Below are positions 1-8,649 of a stretch of DNA of 53,244 bases, in pieces. The DNA lies in contig CADALZ010000015.1 of assembly GCA_902788865.1 (NCBI GenBank), positions 1 to 53,244 of the forward strand, given 5' to 3'. The stretch's first letter is position 1, and each line of letters opens with the position of its first letter. A program made the translations under genes and the position numbers. The DNA comes from an uncultured Bacteroidales bacterium (GTDB lineage: Bacteria > Bacteroidota > Bacteroidia > Bacteroidales > Bacteroidaceae). A model generated the notes under the pieces. The model saw only the letters and a program-made list of their open reading frames with translations. It did not search any database and was not told the DNA's origin.

Positions 1-315
1 TTTACAGCATCTGATAGTGTGCACTCGCGACAACAATTCAGAATATCAACAAAAGAAATGCTCTATTCTGTAATTGGTAAAGATGAGTTTGGTAATGATG
101 TTTATTTCTTCCAAACTATATATGATTATCAAACTATTGTAGAATTAATGATGTGGAATAATATAGGTAACTTTGACCGAGTTTCTGAATTAATTATACG
201 AGGTATAGAATGGAGAATTGTAGATATTGCTGCTGCTAAAGAATTTGAAAGTAAAAAGAATGTAAAAGAACAAGATGGTTATGATAGTGATATCTTACAT
301 CGTGCTTGGTTTTAA
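1..315 (+). CDS. Partial phage protein, probable C-terminus of a crAss-like terminase large subunit
   Basis: The frame is open at the left window edge, so only the last 104 residues are visible; the GTG at 19 is more likely an internal valine than a start. The visible part has a patterned end (FDRVSELIIRGIEWRI) that resembles the C-terminal helix of large terminases, where an FDRV/I-AL motif is common. It sits 15 bp before a portal-like gene, and terminase followed by portal is the standard order in crAss-like phages. Base composition is strongly AT-rich, unlike the rest of the window. The terminase call rests on context and a weak motif; no ATPase or nuclease motif lies inside the window, so it could be another packaging-module protein. 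Confidence 0.5.
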   Translation, partial: FTASDSVHSRQQFRISTKEMLYSVIGKDEFGNDVYFFQTIYDYQTIVELMMWNNIGNFDRVSELIIRGIEWRIVDIAAAKEFESKKNVKEQDGYDSDILHRAWF

Positions 316-330
316 AATATTAATAGTTTT

Positions 331-3300
331 ATGAGTGAAAGTAGAAAACCTTTTTCAACTATTAACTTTCCTTCTCAACGAGTTAGTAGTTCAGAAAGAG
401 ATAAACCAGAATGGTATGCTAATTGCATTGATTATGTTATTGATGCAGGTTTAGCTTGCAATGATAGAAATGAAACAGAGAAACTTATTAGTATGATTAA
501 AGGTGATATACCTGAAGAATACTATAAGAAAACTCTTAATCCTTATAATTCAGATAAAGAAAAGTATAAGAGATTTCCTGCAACAATGCGTAATTACGAT
601 ATTATGTCAGGTATTTCTAGACGTTATATTTCTGAATATTATACGGGTACTCACGATTTTAATGTAGGTGCTAATAGTCCTGATATTGCTTTAAAGAAAA
701 ATGCAAAGTTACAACAAGAAGTTCTTACACTTTGCCAACAAGCATTTGCGGCAGAGGTTCAAAAGAATATGCAAGCAGCAGCTGAACAAGGTCAAGATGT
801 ATCACAAATGTCACAAGAAGATTTCATGCCTAACATGGAAGAATTTGTGAAGAATTTTGAAGAGAATTACATTGATGATCAATCAGCACAAGGTCAAAAG
901 GTTCTTGAATATATTCGTGATAATACTGATGATTTGCTTATTTATATGCAATGTATATCAGATTATGTGAATTATGGAGAATGTTATTCTTATTCTGATG
1001 TATATCCTAATAAGATATTTAAAGAAGCTGTTCCAGTTATTCAAGCATATCCTGTTCCAAACGGTAAAATGTTTGTAGAAGACTTTGATATGTTTGCTAG
1101 GAAAATTCCTATGACATATCAACAGATTATTGATAACTTTGCAGACGATTTAACTGATAAAGATTTAGCATTTCTTGAAAGTCATTATGCTCATCCAGGT
1201 ACTCTTAGTGCTCCAGTAATGCTTAGTTTTAATCAATACTTTGAGAGATACCCAGATATGTGTAATAGGTTTAGTGAAGAAGAACGTAAAATGTTTAAAG
1301 CACAACCTGTTATGCTTAGTGATGTAAATACTAATATGTTTGATGTTTGGCACGTTGTTTGGCGTGGAGAACGTAAACAAGGTATTCTTACATACATCAA
1401 TGAAATGGGTATGCAAGCTGAGACTATTGTAGATGATACTTTTGAGTTTAATCCTGAACTTGGACATATTAAGATTGAATGGGTTTATACTCCACAAGTA
1501 TATGAAGGTTATCGCATAGGTCTTCGTAGTGTTGGTATATATCCTATTAAAGCTAGAGCAATTGCTTATAATCGTAATGGTAAACTTCCATATAATGGTA
1601 TTATGGAAATACTTCCTGGTTTAGGTCAATTCTCAATAGTTAAAACTGTAACTCCTTATCAGATTCTTCGTAATATTATATTCTATCATCGTGAAATGGT
1701 TATAGCTAAGAATAAGATGCTTATTCTTCTTATGCCTGAATCACTTGTTTCTGACCAAGCAGAAGATAGAATTTATAAAATGGCTGCTGATGGAGTTTTG
1801 CTATATGATGATAGTGATGATAGTGGTAGTGTTAAAGCACAACAAATAAGATTGCTTAATGCTAATCTCGGTAATTATATTACTGAACTTACTAATCTAT
1901 GTGAATCTATCAAACTTGAAGCTCGTGAAGCAGCAGATATGAATGAACAAAGATTTGGTCAAATTCGTCAATCTGCTGGTAAAGGTGTTACAGATGAAGC
2001 TATTTCTCGTTCATCAATGGGTAGTGTAATTATTTTCACTATGTTTGATGAATTTAGAAGAAAAGATTATGATAGAGATGTTGATTATGGTAAACTTGCA
2101 TATATTGACGGACTAGATGTAAGATATAGAGATGTTGAAGGTAATAACAGATATATGTCATTAGATGTTAATTCTTACATATCATCTGATTATTCTACAA
2201 TGGTTCGTAATAATGAAAAGGAACATGAGAAGATTAAAGAACTTAAACAATGGGCGTTTAGTGCAGCACAAAATGGTGATTTAGATATGGCTATTGCAGC
2301 TATTACTAATGATAATGTTGCTACAATTAAAAATAGTGGTGGCTATGGGAATAATACATTCTATGAAGAATTAGAGCAACTTGACAAAGAGTATAGAATG
2401 AATGATCCTAGTACAAGAAAATGTAAAGAACTATGGGAAAAAACTCTTAAAGAACTATCTATACCCTCTGAGTCATTAGATAAGCTTCTTGAGGTCTATG
2501 ACGAGAAAAGTGTTTTAAAATACACGTTCATGAAGAAACAGGGTTTATTACCTCCTGTTTCATTACGTCAATATGGTTATAATAACCTTGAGATGTATCG
2601 TGATAATTTAAAGATTCATACTTCAAGCATTGTAAAGGAGGATCAACAAGAACAATTATCTATCTTTAATGTAAATAGTACTTTTGACTTAGATCCATCA
2701 TACGAAACATGTATGCTTTCAGGTGAAGATCCAGAATCAATGCTGTTCAATAAATTTATAGATGAAGTATTGTGGCATGGTACAGCACCTACACCAGAAA
2801 CCTTGCGTACCGATCGCTTCAATATTGCAACCCAGATAACAATCATAGTTAAGAGTATTTGGAAAACGCTCCATTTGGAATGGCAAGACAGTCCGGCTCA
2901 GTCTTTCATGAATGATTTACGTCAGAATATTAAAAGTTTTACTCCTTTTGACGTAAATAAACAGGATAATATTATTCTCAAGTCAATAGCGGCATTTGTG
3001 CTTAAAGGAGAAGACTTTGACTCTTTAATCCAGTTTTGTGAAGATAATTCTTTTGCCGACTATAGATATGCGTTTGCATTATGGGGTGCAACTCTAGGAT
3101 ATGTAAAAATACCTAAGCCTATTATATCTCCACTTGTTAAGACCGCTTCATTTAGCAATATTTATAAAGCTATTCTATCCCTACTTTATAATATTGAATT
3201 CGAAGGAGAACTGCCAAATATTCAAGATCCTGTTACAATGATTGAAACGGAGCATGCATCGACTGAAAGTTATAATAGTGTTCAGATGTGGCAGAATGGA

Positions 3301-3900
3301 ATTAGTTCTTATCTTGAACAACTTAAGAATGTACAAAAGAAGAAAGATCTTTTAGATTCTCTTGAAAGAGCTTTTTCCGAAATGGGTGATCAAACTGATT
3401 ATGCAAAGTTCTTCGCCTTGTTAAATGATTATAAGGAATGGAAAACTGCAAAAGGAGAACCAATTAAAGCTTGGAAGAGCATGGTTGATCATTTCTGCCC
3501 CGAAGAATATGAAAGAAAATTTGGAGGTAAACCTGAAAAAATAAAAAAATCTAAAAGTTTTATTCAAAAGGGATTGGAGTTCTTGGGATATTCAAAAGAT
3601 GAAGATAATTTAGATGCAAATATTGATACATTTAAATCTAAGAATCTTTTTTCTGATCTTCATTGCTGGGATCATATAAAATCGTTTATACCTAAAAACC
3701 TTCATCAAGAAGTGTATCGCGATTTGAGATGGTTCCAAGAAGAATACGAAAAAGGGGACACTTCACAGTATTACGCCCGTGCAAGCAGAGATAATTCTGC
3801 TACAATTGTTGCTTTGATTAGGTATCTAAGTAAGAAAAAATATGCAAATTCCTTAAACTTACAATCTATAGAAAGACATTTAAAACAAATTTATGTCTGA
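331..3900 (+). CDS. Chimeric frame: crAss-like phage portal protein N-part joined to an unknown bacterial protein
   Basis: The frame encodes 1189 residues. Roughly residues 1-670 look like a crAss-like portal protein, the dodecameric ring through which phage DNA enters the capsid: an acidic, Asn/Tyr-rich sequence beginning with a short low-complexity stretch, an NYDIMSGI segment, a QQ-rich helical insert near residue 140-190, and a VRNNEKEHEKIKELKQWA helix near 630. The usual Q/E-rich portal tail is missing. From about residue 670-710 the sequence changes character (more Trp, Cys and Pro; less uniform codon choice) and I do not recognise it; it ends in a Lys-rich region and a helical C-terminus. 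Its stop overlaps the DUF1848 start by 8 bp, so the second half belongs with the downstream bacterial operon. A real fusion, an old insertion, or a metagenome assembly join are all possible; the last is the simplest. Confidence 0.6.
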   Translation: MSESRKPFSTINFPSQRVSSSERDKPEWYANCIDYVIDAGLACNDRNETEKLISMIKGDIPEEYYKKTLNPYNSDKEKYKRFPATMRNYDIMSGISRRYISEYYTGTHDFNVGANSPDIALKKNAKLQQEVLTLCQQAFAAEVQKNMQAAAEQGQDVSQMSQEDFMPNMEEFVKNFEENYIDDQSAQGQKVLEYIRDNTDDLLIYMQCISDYVNYGECYSYSDVYPNKIFKEAVPVIQAYPVPNGKMFVEDFDMFARKIPMTYQQIIDNFADDLTDKDLAFLESHYAHPGTLSAPVMLSFNQYFERYPDMCNRFSEEERKMFKAQPVMLSDVNTNMFDVWHVVWRGERKQGILTYINEMGMQAETIVDDTFEFNPELGHIKIEWVYTPQVYEGYRIGLRSVGIYPIKARAIAYNRNGKLPYNGIMEILPGLGQFSIVKTVTPYQILRNIIFYHREMVIAKNKMLILLMPESLVSDQAEDRIYKMAADGVLLYDDSDDSGSVKAQQIRLLNANLGNYITELTNLCESIKLEAREAADMNEQRFGQIRQSAGKGVTDEAISRSSMGSVIIFTMFDEFRRKDYDRDVDYGKLAYIDGLDVRYRDVEGNNRYMSLDVNSYISSDYSTMVRNNEKEHEKIKELKQWAFSAAQNGDLDMAIAAITNDNVATIKNSGGYGNNTFYEELEQLDKEYRMNDPSTRKCKELWEKTLKELSIPSESLDKLLEVYDEKSVLKYTFMKKQGLLPPVSLRQYGYNNLEMYRDNLKIHTSSIVKEDQQEQLSIFNVNSTFDLDPSYETCMLSGEDPESMLFNKFIDEVLWHGTAPTPETLRTDRFNIATQITIIVKSIWKTLHLEWQDSPAQSFMNDLRQNIKSFTPFDVNKQDNIILKSIAAFVLKGEDFDSLIQFCEDNSFADYRYAFALWGATLGYVKIPKPIISPLVKTASFSNIYKAILSLLYNIEFEGELPNIQDPVTMIETEHASTESYNSVQMWQNGISSYLEQLKNVQKKKDLLDSLERAFSEMGDQTDYAKFFALLNDYKEWKTAKGEPIKAWKSMVDHFCPEEYERKFGGKPEKIKKSKSFIQKGLEFLGYSKDEDNLDANIDTFKSKNLFSDLHCWDHIKSFIPKNLHQEVYRDLRWFQEEYEKGDTSQYYARASRDNSATIVALIRYLSKKKYANSLNLQSIERHLKQIYV
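2330..2460. other. Inferred phage/bacterium junction inside a single reading frame
   Basis: Up to about 2330 the codon use is uniformly phage-like (very AT-rich, GAT/AAT/GGT dominated) and the protein follows a portal-like course, ending at a helix typical of the portal C-terminal domain. Beyond about 2460 codons such as CCC, CTC, GTC, GAC and ACG appear and the protein no longer resembles a portal. No insertion-sequence end, tRNA, or direct repeat is visible at the change, so there is no sign of a site-specific integration product. The exact join cannot be placed by eye. Confidence 0.5.
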
Positions 3901-4942
3901 TAAATATTTAATAACAACAGATTATGGTGAGCATGTAGAAGCATCTGCTCCTGTAATTATATCTGCAAGCCGTTCAACGGATATACCCGCCTTTTATGCC
4001 AAGTGGTTTATTAACCGCTTGGCTAAAGGCTATTGTGCGTGGTATAATCCATTTAACCAGCAGAAAATGTACATTTCGTTTAAGAATTGCAGAGTTGTCG
4101 TTTTTTGGACAAAGAACCCTGAGCCAATAATACCATACTTGCATGAGCTTGACGAGAGGAATATTCATTATTACTTCCAAATTACTTTGAATGACTATGT
4201 AAAGGAAGGTTTTGAGCCGAATGTTGCTTCAGTAGAGGATCGTATCGAAACTTTTAAGAAACTCTCCAATATGATTGGCAAGGAAAGAGTTATTTGGCGT
4301 TTTGATCCGCTTATTATAACACCTACAATAGGACCGAGAAAACTCCTAAAAAGGATATGGAATGTAGGTAACCAATTAAAGGGATATACTAACAAACTAG
4401 TTTTTAGTTTTGTTGATGTGAAAGCATATCGTAAAGTTCAAAATAATCTCGTCAAAGAAACAATGTTCTTTACCAAAGAGGATGTTGAAAATGCAGAAGC
4501 TAATCATATGCAACGTATAGAGATTGTTGAGGGTCTGCAAAAGATCCGAGAGGCATGGCATAAAGAGGGATGGGATATTGAGATGGCTACGTGTGCTGAA
4601 GATATAGACCTCGAAAAATATGGCATTGAACATAATCGCTGCATTGATGGCGAACTCATGAAACGAATCTTTGCCCATGATGAGGAATTGGTTTATTACC
4701 TTCATACCTTGAAATGGCCAGAAAGAGATATGTTCGGAAATCTTCCTGAATTACCTGCGAAGAAAAAAAGTGTAAAAGATACCGGTCAGCGGAAGGTATG
4801 TGGTTGTATGGTAAGTAAAGATATAGGTATGTATAATACTTGTCGTCATTTCTGTGTGTATTGCTATGCTAATACGAGTAAAGAACTTGTACTTAAGAAT
4901 ATGGAGAAACATAGTGATGAAAGTGAGAGTATTATTGAATGA
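3893..4942 (+). CDS. DUF1848 family protein with a C-terminal radical-SAM-like cysteine motif
   Basis: The 349-residue protein opens with the family hallmark ISASRSTDIPAFYAKWF near residues 23-40, followed by a barrel-like alternation of strands and helices (VVFWTKNPEPII, YYFQITLNDY, VIWRFDPLIITP, LVFSFVDV). The C-terminus carries CGC at residues 303-305 and Cys317-x3-Cys321-x2-Cys324 followed by YAN. CX3CX2C is the classical [4Fe-4S] spacing of radical SAM enzymes, but here it lies at the end rather than the beginning of the barrel. The biochemical function of DUF1848 is not known to me; an iron-sulfur enzyme, perhaps radical SAM-like, is inference. It starts inside the last codons of the upstream frame (8-bp overlap), indicating translational coupling with an unknown protein. 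Confidence 0.75.
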   Translation: MSDKYLITTDYGEHVEASAPVIISASRSTDIPAFYAKWFINRLAKGYCAWYNPFNQQKMYISFKNCRVVVFWTKNPEPIIPYLHELDERNIHYYFQITLNDYVKEGFEPNVASVEDRIETFKKLSNMIGKERVIWRFDPLIITPTIGPRKLLKRIWNVGNQLKGYTNKLVFSFVDVKAYRKVQNNLVKETMFFTKEDVENAEANHMQRIEIVEGLQKIREAWHKEGWDIEMATCAEDIDLEKYGIEHNRCIDGELMKRIFAHDEELVYYLHTLKWPERDMFGNLPELPAKKKSVKDTGQRKVCGCMVSKDIGMYNTCRHFCVYCYANTSKELVLKNMEKHSDESESIIE

Positions 4943-4958
4943 TTTGTAATCTTATCTC

Positions 4959-5537
4959 ATGATTATGGACATAAAAGAGTATATAAATAAAGCAATAAAA
5001 GAGAATAGAAGCATTACCATAAAATATCAGAAATATGATGGAACTATTTCCACGAGAACACTTAGCAATATAGACTATTCTGACGAATATGGAAGTGGTT
5101 ATATTCAAGCTTATTGTCATCTTAGGCAAGAGAATCGCACTTTTAAAATAAGCCGTATAAGAGAAGTTGATGGTATTTTGGCTACTGCGAATATAGTTAA
5201 TAGAACCACATATACTTCAAGCACATATCCAAGAAGTACAGTTTATTCTTCATCATCAAGAAATTATACATCGTCACGAACATATAAAAGGAATGAGGGA
5301 TGTTACATTGCCACTATGGCATATGGTGACTATAATCATCCGCAAGTATTAATTTTAAGGAGATATAGGGATCAGGTTTTGGAGACATCTTCATTAGGAA
5401 GATTGATTATAAATGGCTATTACTTTATTTCCCCTAAGATTGTTTATTTACTTAAAGGGCATAGCAATATTAACTATATCATTAGATTGTTACTTGATAA
5501 AATTGTCTTATTAATAAAACACCACTATTTTTTTTAA
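4959..5537 (+). CDS. WYL-domain protein with a CFI-box C-terminal domain
   Basis: Residues 1-70 resemble a stand-alone WYL-type beta-barrel: a short helix, then TIKYQKYDGTISTRTLSNI and an AYC-LR-FKISRI pattern. WYL domains bind ligands or nucleic acids and often regulate DNA-damage or defence genes. A Ser/Thr/Tyr-rich linker (about 78-108) follows. Residues 111-190 match the CFI-box type C-terminal domain: GCYIATMAYGDYNHPQV, then a RYRDQVL helix and a final hydrophobic helix. The gene starts 16 bp after the DUF1848 stop, so it probably belongs to the same transcript. ATG at 4965 is an equally good start. Function is not established for this domain pairing. Confidence 0.65.
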   Translation: MIMDIKEYINKAIKENRSITIKYQKYDGTISTRTLSNIDYSDEYGSGYIQAYCHLRQENRTFKISRIREVDGILATANIVNRTTYTSSTYPRSTVYSSSSRNYTSSRTYKRNEGCYIATMAYGDYNHPQVLILRRYRDQVLETSSLGRLIINGYYFISPKIVYLLKGHSNINYIIRLLLDKIVLLIKHHYFF

Positions 5538-5604
5538 ACTATTATTTGACAAAAAAATGTTATTATTATAATATTATATTAGCAAACAATTAATAAAGAA
5601 TTGT

Positions 5605-5763
5605 ATGGAATTAACAGGAAGAATAATTGCAGATTTAGAAGAGAGAAGCGGAGTTTCTCAGCGCAGTGGGAATAAATGGATGGTAAGGGAATATATGATC
5701 GAAGTCCAGGACAATACCCACGTCGCTGTGTATTCAGTGTGTTTTTTTGAGATTCCTGCGTAG
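5605..5763 (+). pseudogene. Truncated DUF3127 paralog (52 codons)
   Basis: The 52-residue reading frame begins MELTGRIIADLEERSGVSQR and contains NKWMVREYMIE. This lines up residue for residue with the N-terminus of the full-length DUF3127 protein at 42847-43236 (MEFTGKIIHIGQERGGVSKA and NEWKVQEYVIE). Similarity stops after about 45 residues, where the frame reads CFFEIPA and ends, instead of continuing through the remaining two thirds of the OB-like fold. The ATG follows an AT-rich leader. It is most simply a decayed duplicate; a functional half-domain cannot be excluded. Confidence 0.65.
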
Positions 5764-5854
5764 TTTGTAAATAAGAGTATTCCTTGTCAAAATAATTATA
5801 ATCATAGGTTATTTACCTAATATAAAATATTTCATTACTAATTTGTTGGAAAAC

Positions 5855-6508
5855 ATGAGTACCAAATTTAATATCTTAGATATCATAGGGTCTCATAATA
5901 TTTATGAGATAGATTATTGCAAACCAAATGGAGAGATGCGCACACGGCACATAATGGATGCATGTTTCTCAGAAAAATATGGAAATAACTATATTGATGC
6001 ATATTGTGATGAAAGCCATGGAGTATTGACTTTTAAGGTTGACAGGATTAGTGGCATCCGTTGTTCGTGGATAGAGATTCACGATACATCCGAAGTAGCA
6101 CCCGAAGATGGAGTCTATGTTTTTGCATGTAGGGGCGATAATCATCATGAGTACGAAATGTATAAGATGAACAAAGGTGATAAACTATGGAAATTTTTTG
6201 AAGGCGAATATACCCATATGAATGGTTGGTTTGAGGTTGTTCCTATAGTATATCATTATATTGGATTTTACCCAGACGAATCCGCATGGATTCCATTGAA
6301 TGATTTTTCTATAAGTGATTCTCTCGATGAATATGAAGTGGTGGTCTATCAGAAAGGCGATAAAGAATTCCAATATGCTCTTAAATTATATTCCCTTTGG
6401 CCCGAGGATGATTTTTTAATTCGTGAATCAACCAAAGAAAGATCATATGATGAAAACTATTGGATGGGGACAACTTTTTTGGCCCATCACAAAATTTATA
6501 AGTATTAA
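5855..6508 (+). CDS. WYL-like domain protein with an unknown C-terminal domain
   Basis: The 217-residue protein starts at ATG 5855; TTG 5843 lies in frame upstream but has no better signal. Residues 10-70 mirror the N-terminus of the protein at 4959: IYEIDYCKPNGEMRTRHI, FSEKYGNNYIDAYC, then LTFKVDRISGI. This marks the two as paralogous WYL-like modules. The remainder differs completely: a segment around DGVYVFACRGDNHHEYEMYK followed by a Trp- and Tyr-rich region (GWFEVVPIVYHYIGFYPDES), which I do not recognise. No signal peptide or membrane segment is present, so it is likely cytoplasmic. It may sense or regulate together with its upstream paralog, but no function can be named. Confidence 0.55.
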   Translation: MSTKFNILDIIGSHNIYEIDYCKPNGEMRTRHIMDACFSEKYGNNYIDAYCDESHGVLTFKVDRISGIRCSWIEIHDTSEVAPEDGVYVFACRGDNHHEYEMYKMNKGDKLWKFFEGEYTHMNGWFEVVPIVYHYIGFYPDESAWIPLNDFSISDSLDEYEVVVYQKGDKEFQYALKLYSLWPEDDFLIRESTKERSYDENYWMGTTFLAHHKIYKY

Positions 6509-6650
6509 TAGGATTTTCATTTGAGGTGCTGGAGGATAATATTTGAGAGGAATCAATCAGATAATCATACATAGATGCTATATCGTTGGCTTGTAATGAT
6601 AACGTCAAAGTATACCAGATAATAATTAAAAGTATACCAAGTAGGAATAT

Positions 6651-6756
6651 ATAACGCAAAACATAAACTGTTATTGTTATAATTGTTATAGCGAGTGTCA
6701 ACGAATTTAGGATAAGCACTCCATTTCGTACACCCAGAAGGGAATTTCGTACATTC
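6651..6756 (+). repeat. Dispersed repeat, copy 1 (long form)
   Basis: The 52-bp core (6651-6702) reads ATAACGCAAAACATAAACTG, then a TTATTGTTATAA-type stretch, and ends GCGAGTGTCAAC. It is followed by a further 54 bp shared with copy 2, including CATTTCGTACA and a second TTTCGTACATTC. The core occurs four times between 6.6 and 11.9 kb in this orientation. The gap 6509-6832 holds no other gene. Confidence 0.8.
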
Positions 6757-6793
6757 CCTTTCTTATGATACATTCTTTATCATCAGAATCGTT

Positions 6794-6801
6794 TAACTTT
6801 G
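6794..6801 (+). promoter_or_regulatory. Candidate -7 promoter element, TAACTTTG
   Basis: Matches the Bacteroidota -7 consensus TAnnTTTG. No TTTG is found at the expected -33 distance, so this is a weaker candidate. Transcription would start near 6808, which favours the downstream ATG at 6833 for the lipoprotein gene. Confidence 0.4.
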
Positions 6802-6832
6802 TGATGTTATGAATTTAATGTTACCTAAAGTT

Positions 6833-7867
6833 ATGATGAGAAAATTATACTTGCTAGTCCTCGTTATCCTGACGCTTGCCAGTTGTAAACACGGAAGCAG
6901 TCTTAGTTCTATGGACGATGCCAGCGAGCATTACATAGAAGTTAAAACCATTTCTAATAAAGATATGTGGCTTCGAAATCCAGCGCCAAAATCGAACCTT
7001 TGCCAAAGATTGGCAGATGCATACAACTCCGCTGTGGTAATGAATAGCATTATGACCGATTTCGATTTACAAATGAGGTTCGACATGACCGACGAGGTCG
7101 TAGAAGCTGCAAAGATCATGGATGTGACTAAGGTAAGAGAACTAGAAGTGCAGGATAGTTTGAACGCCTATAAGGAAGAAATGCTCTACATGCTCTCTGC
7201 AGATCCAGATAGTGTAGATATGAACATTCATAACCCCTGGAAAGCGTATTATGACTTATTTGCCTATCTGTCTGAGAAATACTATATAGAAACATTTGGC
7301 CAGATAGATAAAGAAAACATATGGGAAGAATACGACCATTGCCAGAGTGTTCCAGAGTGGGAAGAACTTAGAGAGAAACGAGGAAATGAAGATATGGTAG
7401 AGGAACTTAAAGCCAAGTATCAGCAAGCGAAAGATTTTGATGCGCGATGCATCTATGCTATAGAATTGTGTCATGCATACGAAGCCTATATCTACTCTCC
7501 GAAAGCTGACAAAGAATACTTTGAGAACCCTGCCATACCACTTATGCAATCACTCATGGAAGAAGGGCAGTATTCCCTCTATCTCAACGAACTATGGCAG
7601 AAATGGCGTGTGTTATACCAGAGTACGAAAGGCGCCTCCCGAGACTCTGAGATACCCAACTGGATCTACAATGACTATCGTAACAAATGTTGTAGTACCA
7701 TTCTCTCCTATATAGAGGAACATCCTCAAGATATGCAGGCCATTAATCAGTATCTACTGATGGCTTGCAAAGAGAATATCCTCCGATATGGTGAGTTTGA
7801 TTATGGCAATCAGTATCCCATGGAGATGTACTATCTATTTCCTGAAAAGTTTGGGGAAGAAGAATAG
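6833..7867 (+). CDS. Hypothetical lipoprotein
   Basis: From ATG 6833 the protein has 344 residues and opens MMRKLYLLVLVILTLASC, a lipoprotein signal with a lipobox LASC and modified Cys18. ATG 6809 is in frame but would add eight residues and sit at the predicted transcript start. The mature part is acidic and helical, rich in Tyr, Glu and Trp (WEEYDHC, YQQAKDFDARCIYAIELCHAYEAYIY), with spacing reminiscent of TPR-like helical repeats but no clear consensus. It is probably attached to the inner or outer membrane. I do not recognise a family. Neighbours give no functional hint beyond being small island genes. Confidence 0.6.
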   Translation: MMRKLYLLVLVILTLASCKHGSSLSSMDDASEHYIEVKTISNKDMWLRNPAPKSNLCQRLADAYNSAVVMNSIMTDFDLQMRFDMTDEVVEAAKIMDVTKVRELEVQDSLNAYKEEMLYMLSADPDSVDMNIHNPWKAYYDLFAYLSEKYYIETFGQIDKENIWEEYDHCQSVPEWEELREKRGNEDMVEELKAKYQQAKDFDARCIYAIELCHAYEAYIYSPKADKEYFENPAIPLMQSLMEEGQYSLYLNELWQKWRVLYQSTKGASRDSEIPNWIYNDYRNKCCSTILSYIEEHPQDMQAINQYLLMACKENILRYGEFDYGNQYPMEMYYLFPEKFGEEE

Positions 7868-7935
7868 GAGTGGATATTATTTACCGTAGTAAAATAAAAA
7901 ACGATTCTGCGAACATAGTATTCGTGGTTTTATGT

Positions 7936-7943
7936 TATTTTTG
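7936..7943 (+). promoter_or_regulatory. Candidate -7 promoter element, TATTTTTG
   Basis: Matches TAnnTTTG and lies 23 bp before the ATG at 7967, a spacing seen at other promoters in this window. No clear -33 TTTG is present. Confidence 0.45.
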
Positions 7944-7966
7944 CAATTAATTAAAACCCTAAATAT

Positions 7967-8569
7967 ATGGATACCATTTTCATTTACGTATTTCTATTCC
8001 TTGTTGTTGTGGGCATCATGCTGTCAGTATGGAACGACTGGAAAGCTGAGAAGCGCCGACAAGCCGAATTTGAGCAGCTGAAAGCACTGAAAGCCAGTGG
8101 GAAAGCCACAGAAAGCCAAACGGTGAATACCAATATCGGCACAAGAGACCTCTTCCTTGATACTCTCACGAAGATAGGATGCCAGTACGAACTTGGTGAA
8201 GGAGAAGATGACAGGATCTTTTTCAAGTATCAGGGAGAGAATTTCTTTGCCGATGCCTCTAATGATTCAAAGTTCCTCCATCTTTGGGATACCAATTGGG
8301 GCCATATCAAACTGTATGATATAGACGAACTATCAAGATTGAGAAAAGCCATTAACGTGTCAAATCTCAACATGTCCGTCACCACCATTTATACCATTGA
8401 TGAAGAAGAAAAGAGTATGAATGTTCATTGCAAGATGACCACAGTCTTCATTCCAGAAATACCGAGTCCCGAAGAATTACTTCGTGTCATCTTGGACAAT
8501 TTCTTCAATACCCATCAGAAGGTTGCTACAGAAATGAATAAGCTTAGAGTGAAAGAGGAGAGGATGTAA
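7967..8569 (+). CDS. Membrane-anchored YbjN-like protein
   Basis: The 200-residue protein has one N-terminal membrane segment (about residues 3-21, FIYVFLFLVVVGIMLSVW) and then a charged helix. The cytoplasmic part from about residue 50 reads LFLDTLTKIGCQYELGEGED, FFKYQGENFFADASNDSKF, LRKAINVSNLNMSVTTIYTI. That order of a helix, an acidic stretch, strands and an LRKAIN helix resembles the YbjN / type III secretion chaperone-like fold. The fold assignment is by pattern only. The gene stands alone between its own -7 element and the next gene 80 bp downstream. No partner is evident. Confidence 0.55.
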   Translation: MDTIFIYVFLFLVVVGIMLSVWNDWKAEKRRQAEFEQLKALKASGKATESQTVNTNIGTRDLFLDTLTKIGCQYELGEGEDDRIFFKYQGENFFADASNDSKFLHLWDTNWGHIKLYDIDELSRLRKAINVSNLNMSVTTIYTIDEEEKSMNVHCKMTTVFIPEIPSPEELLRVILDNFFNTHQKVATEMNKLRVKEERM

Positions 8570-8649
8570 CAAAAGAATTATATAAAAAAGGCAACTTAAA
8601 GAAGATAAATAGGCCAACAGAAGATAGTTTCTATTGATAATGAATTTGT

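Noticed and set aside
6381-6773. 130-aa minus-strand frame with a hydrophobic stretch LTLAITIITITVY
   Set aside because: The hydrophobic part is only the reverse translation of the dispersed 52-bp repeat; the same peptide appears in the minus-strand frame at 9056-9322. It overlaps the end of a better-supported gene.
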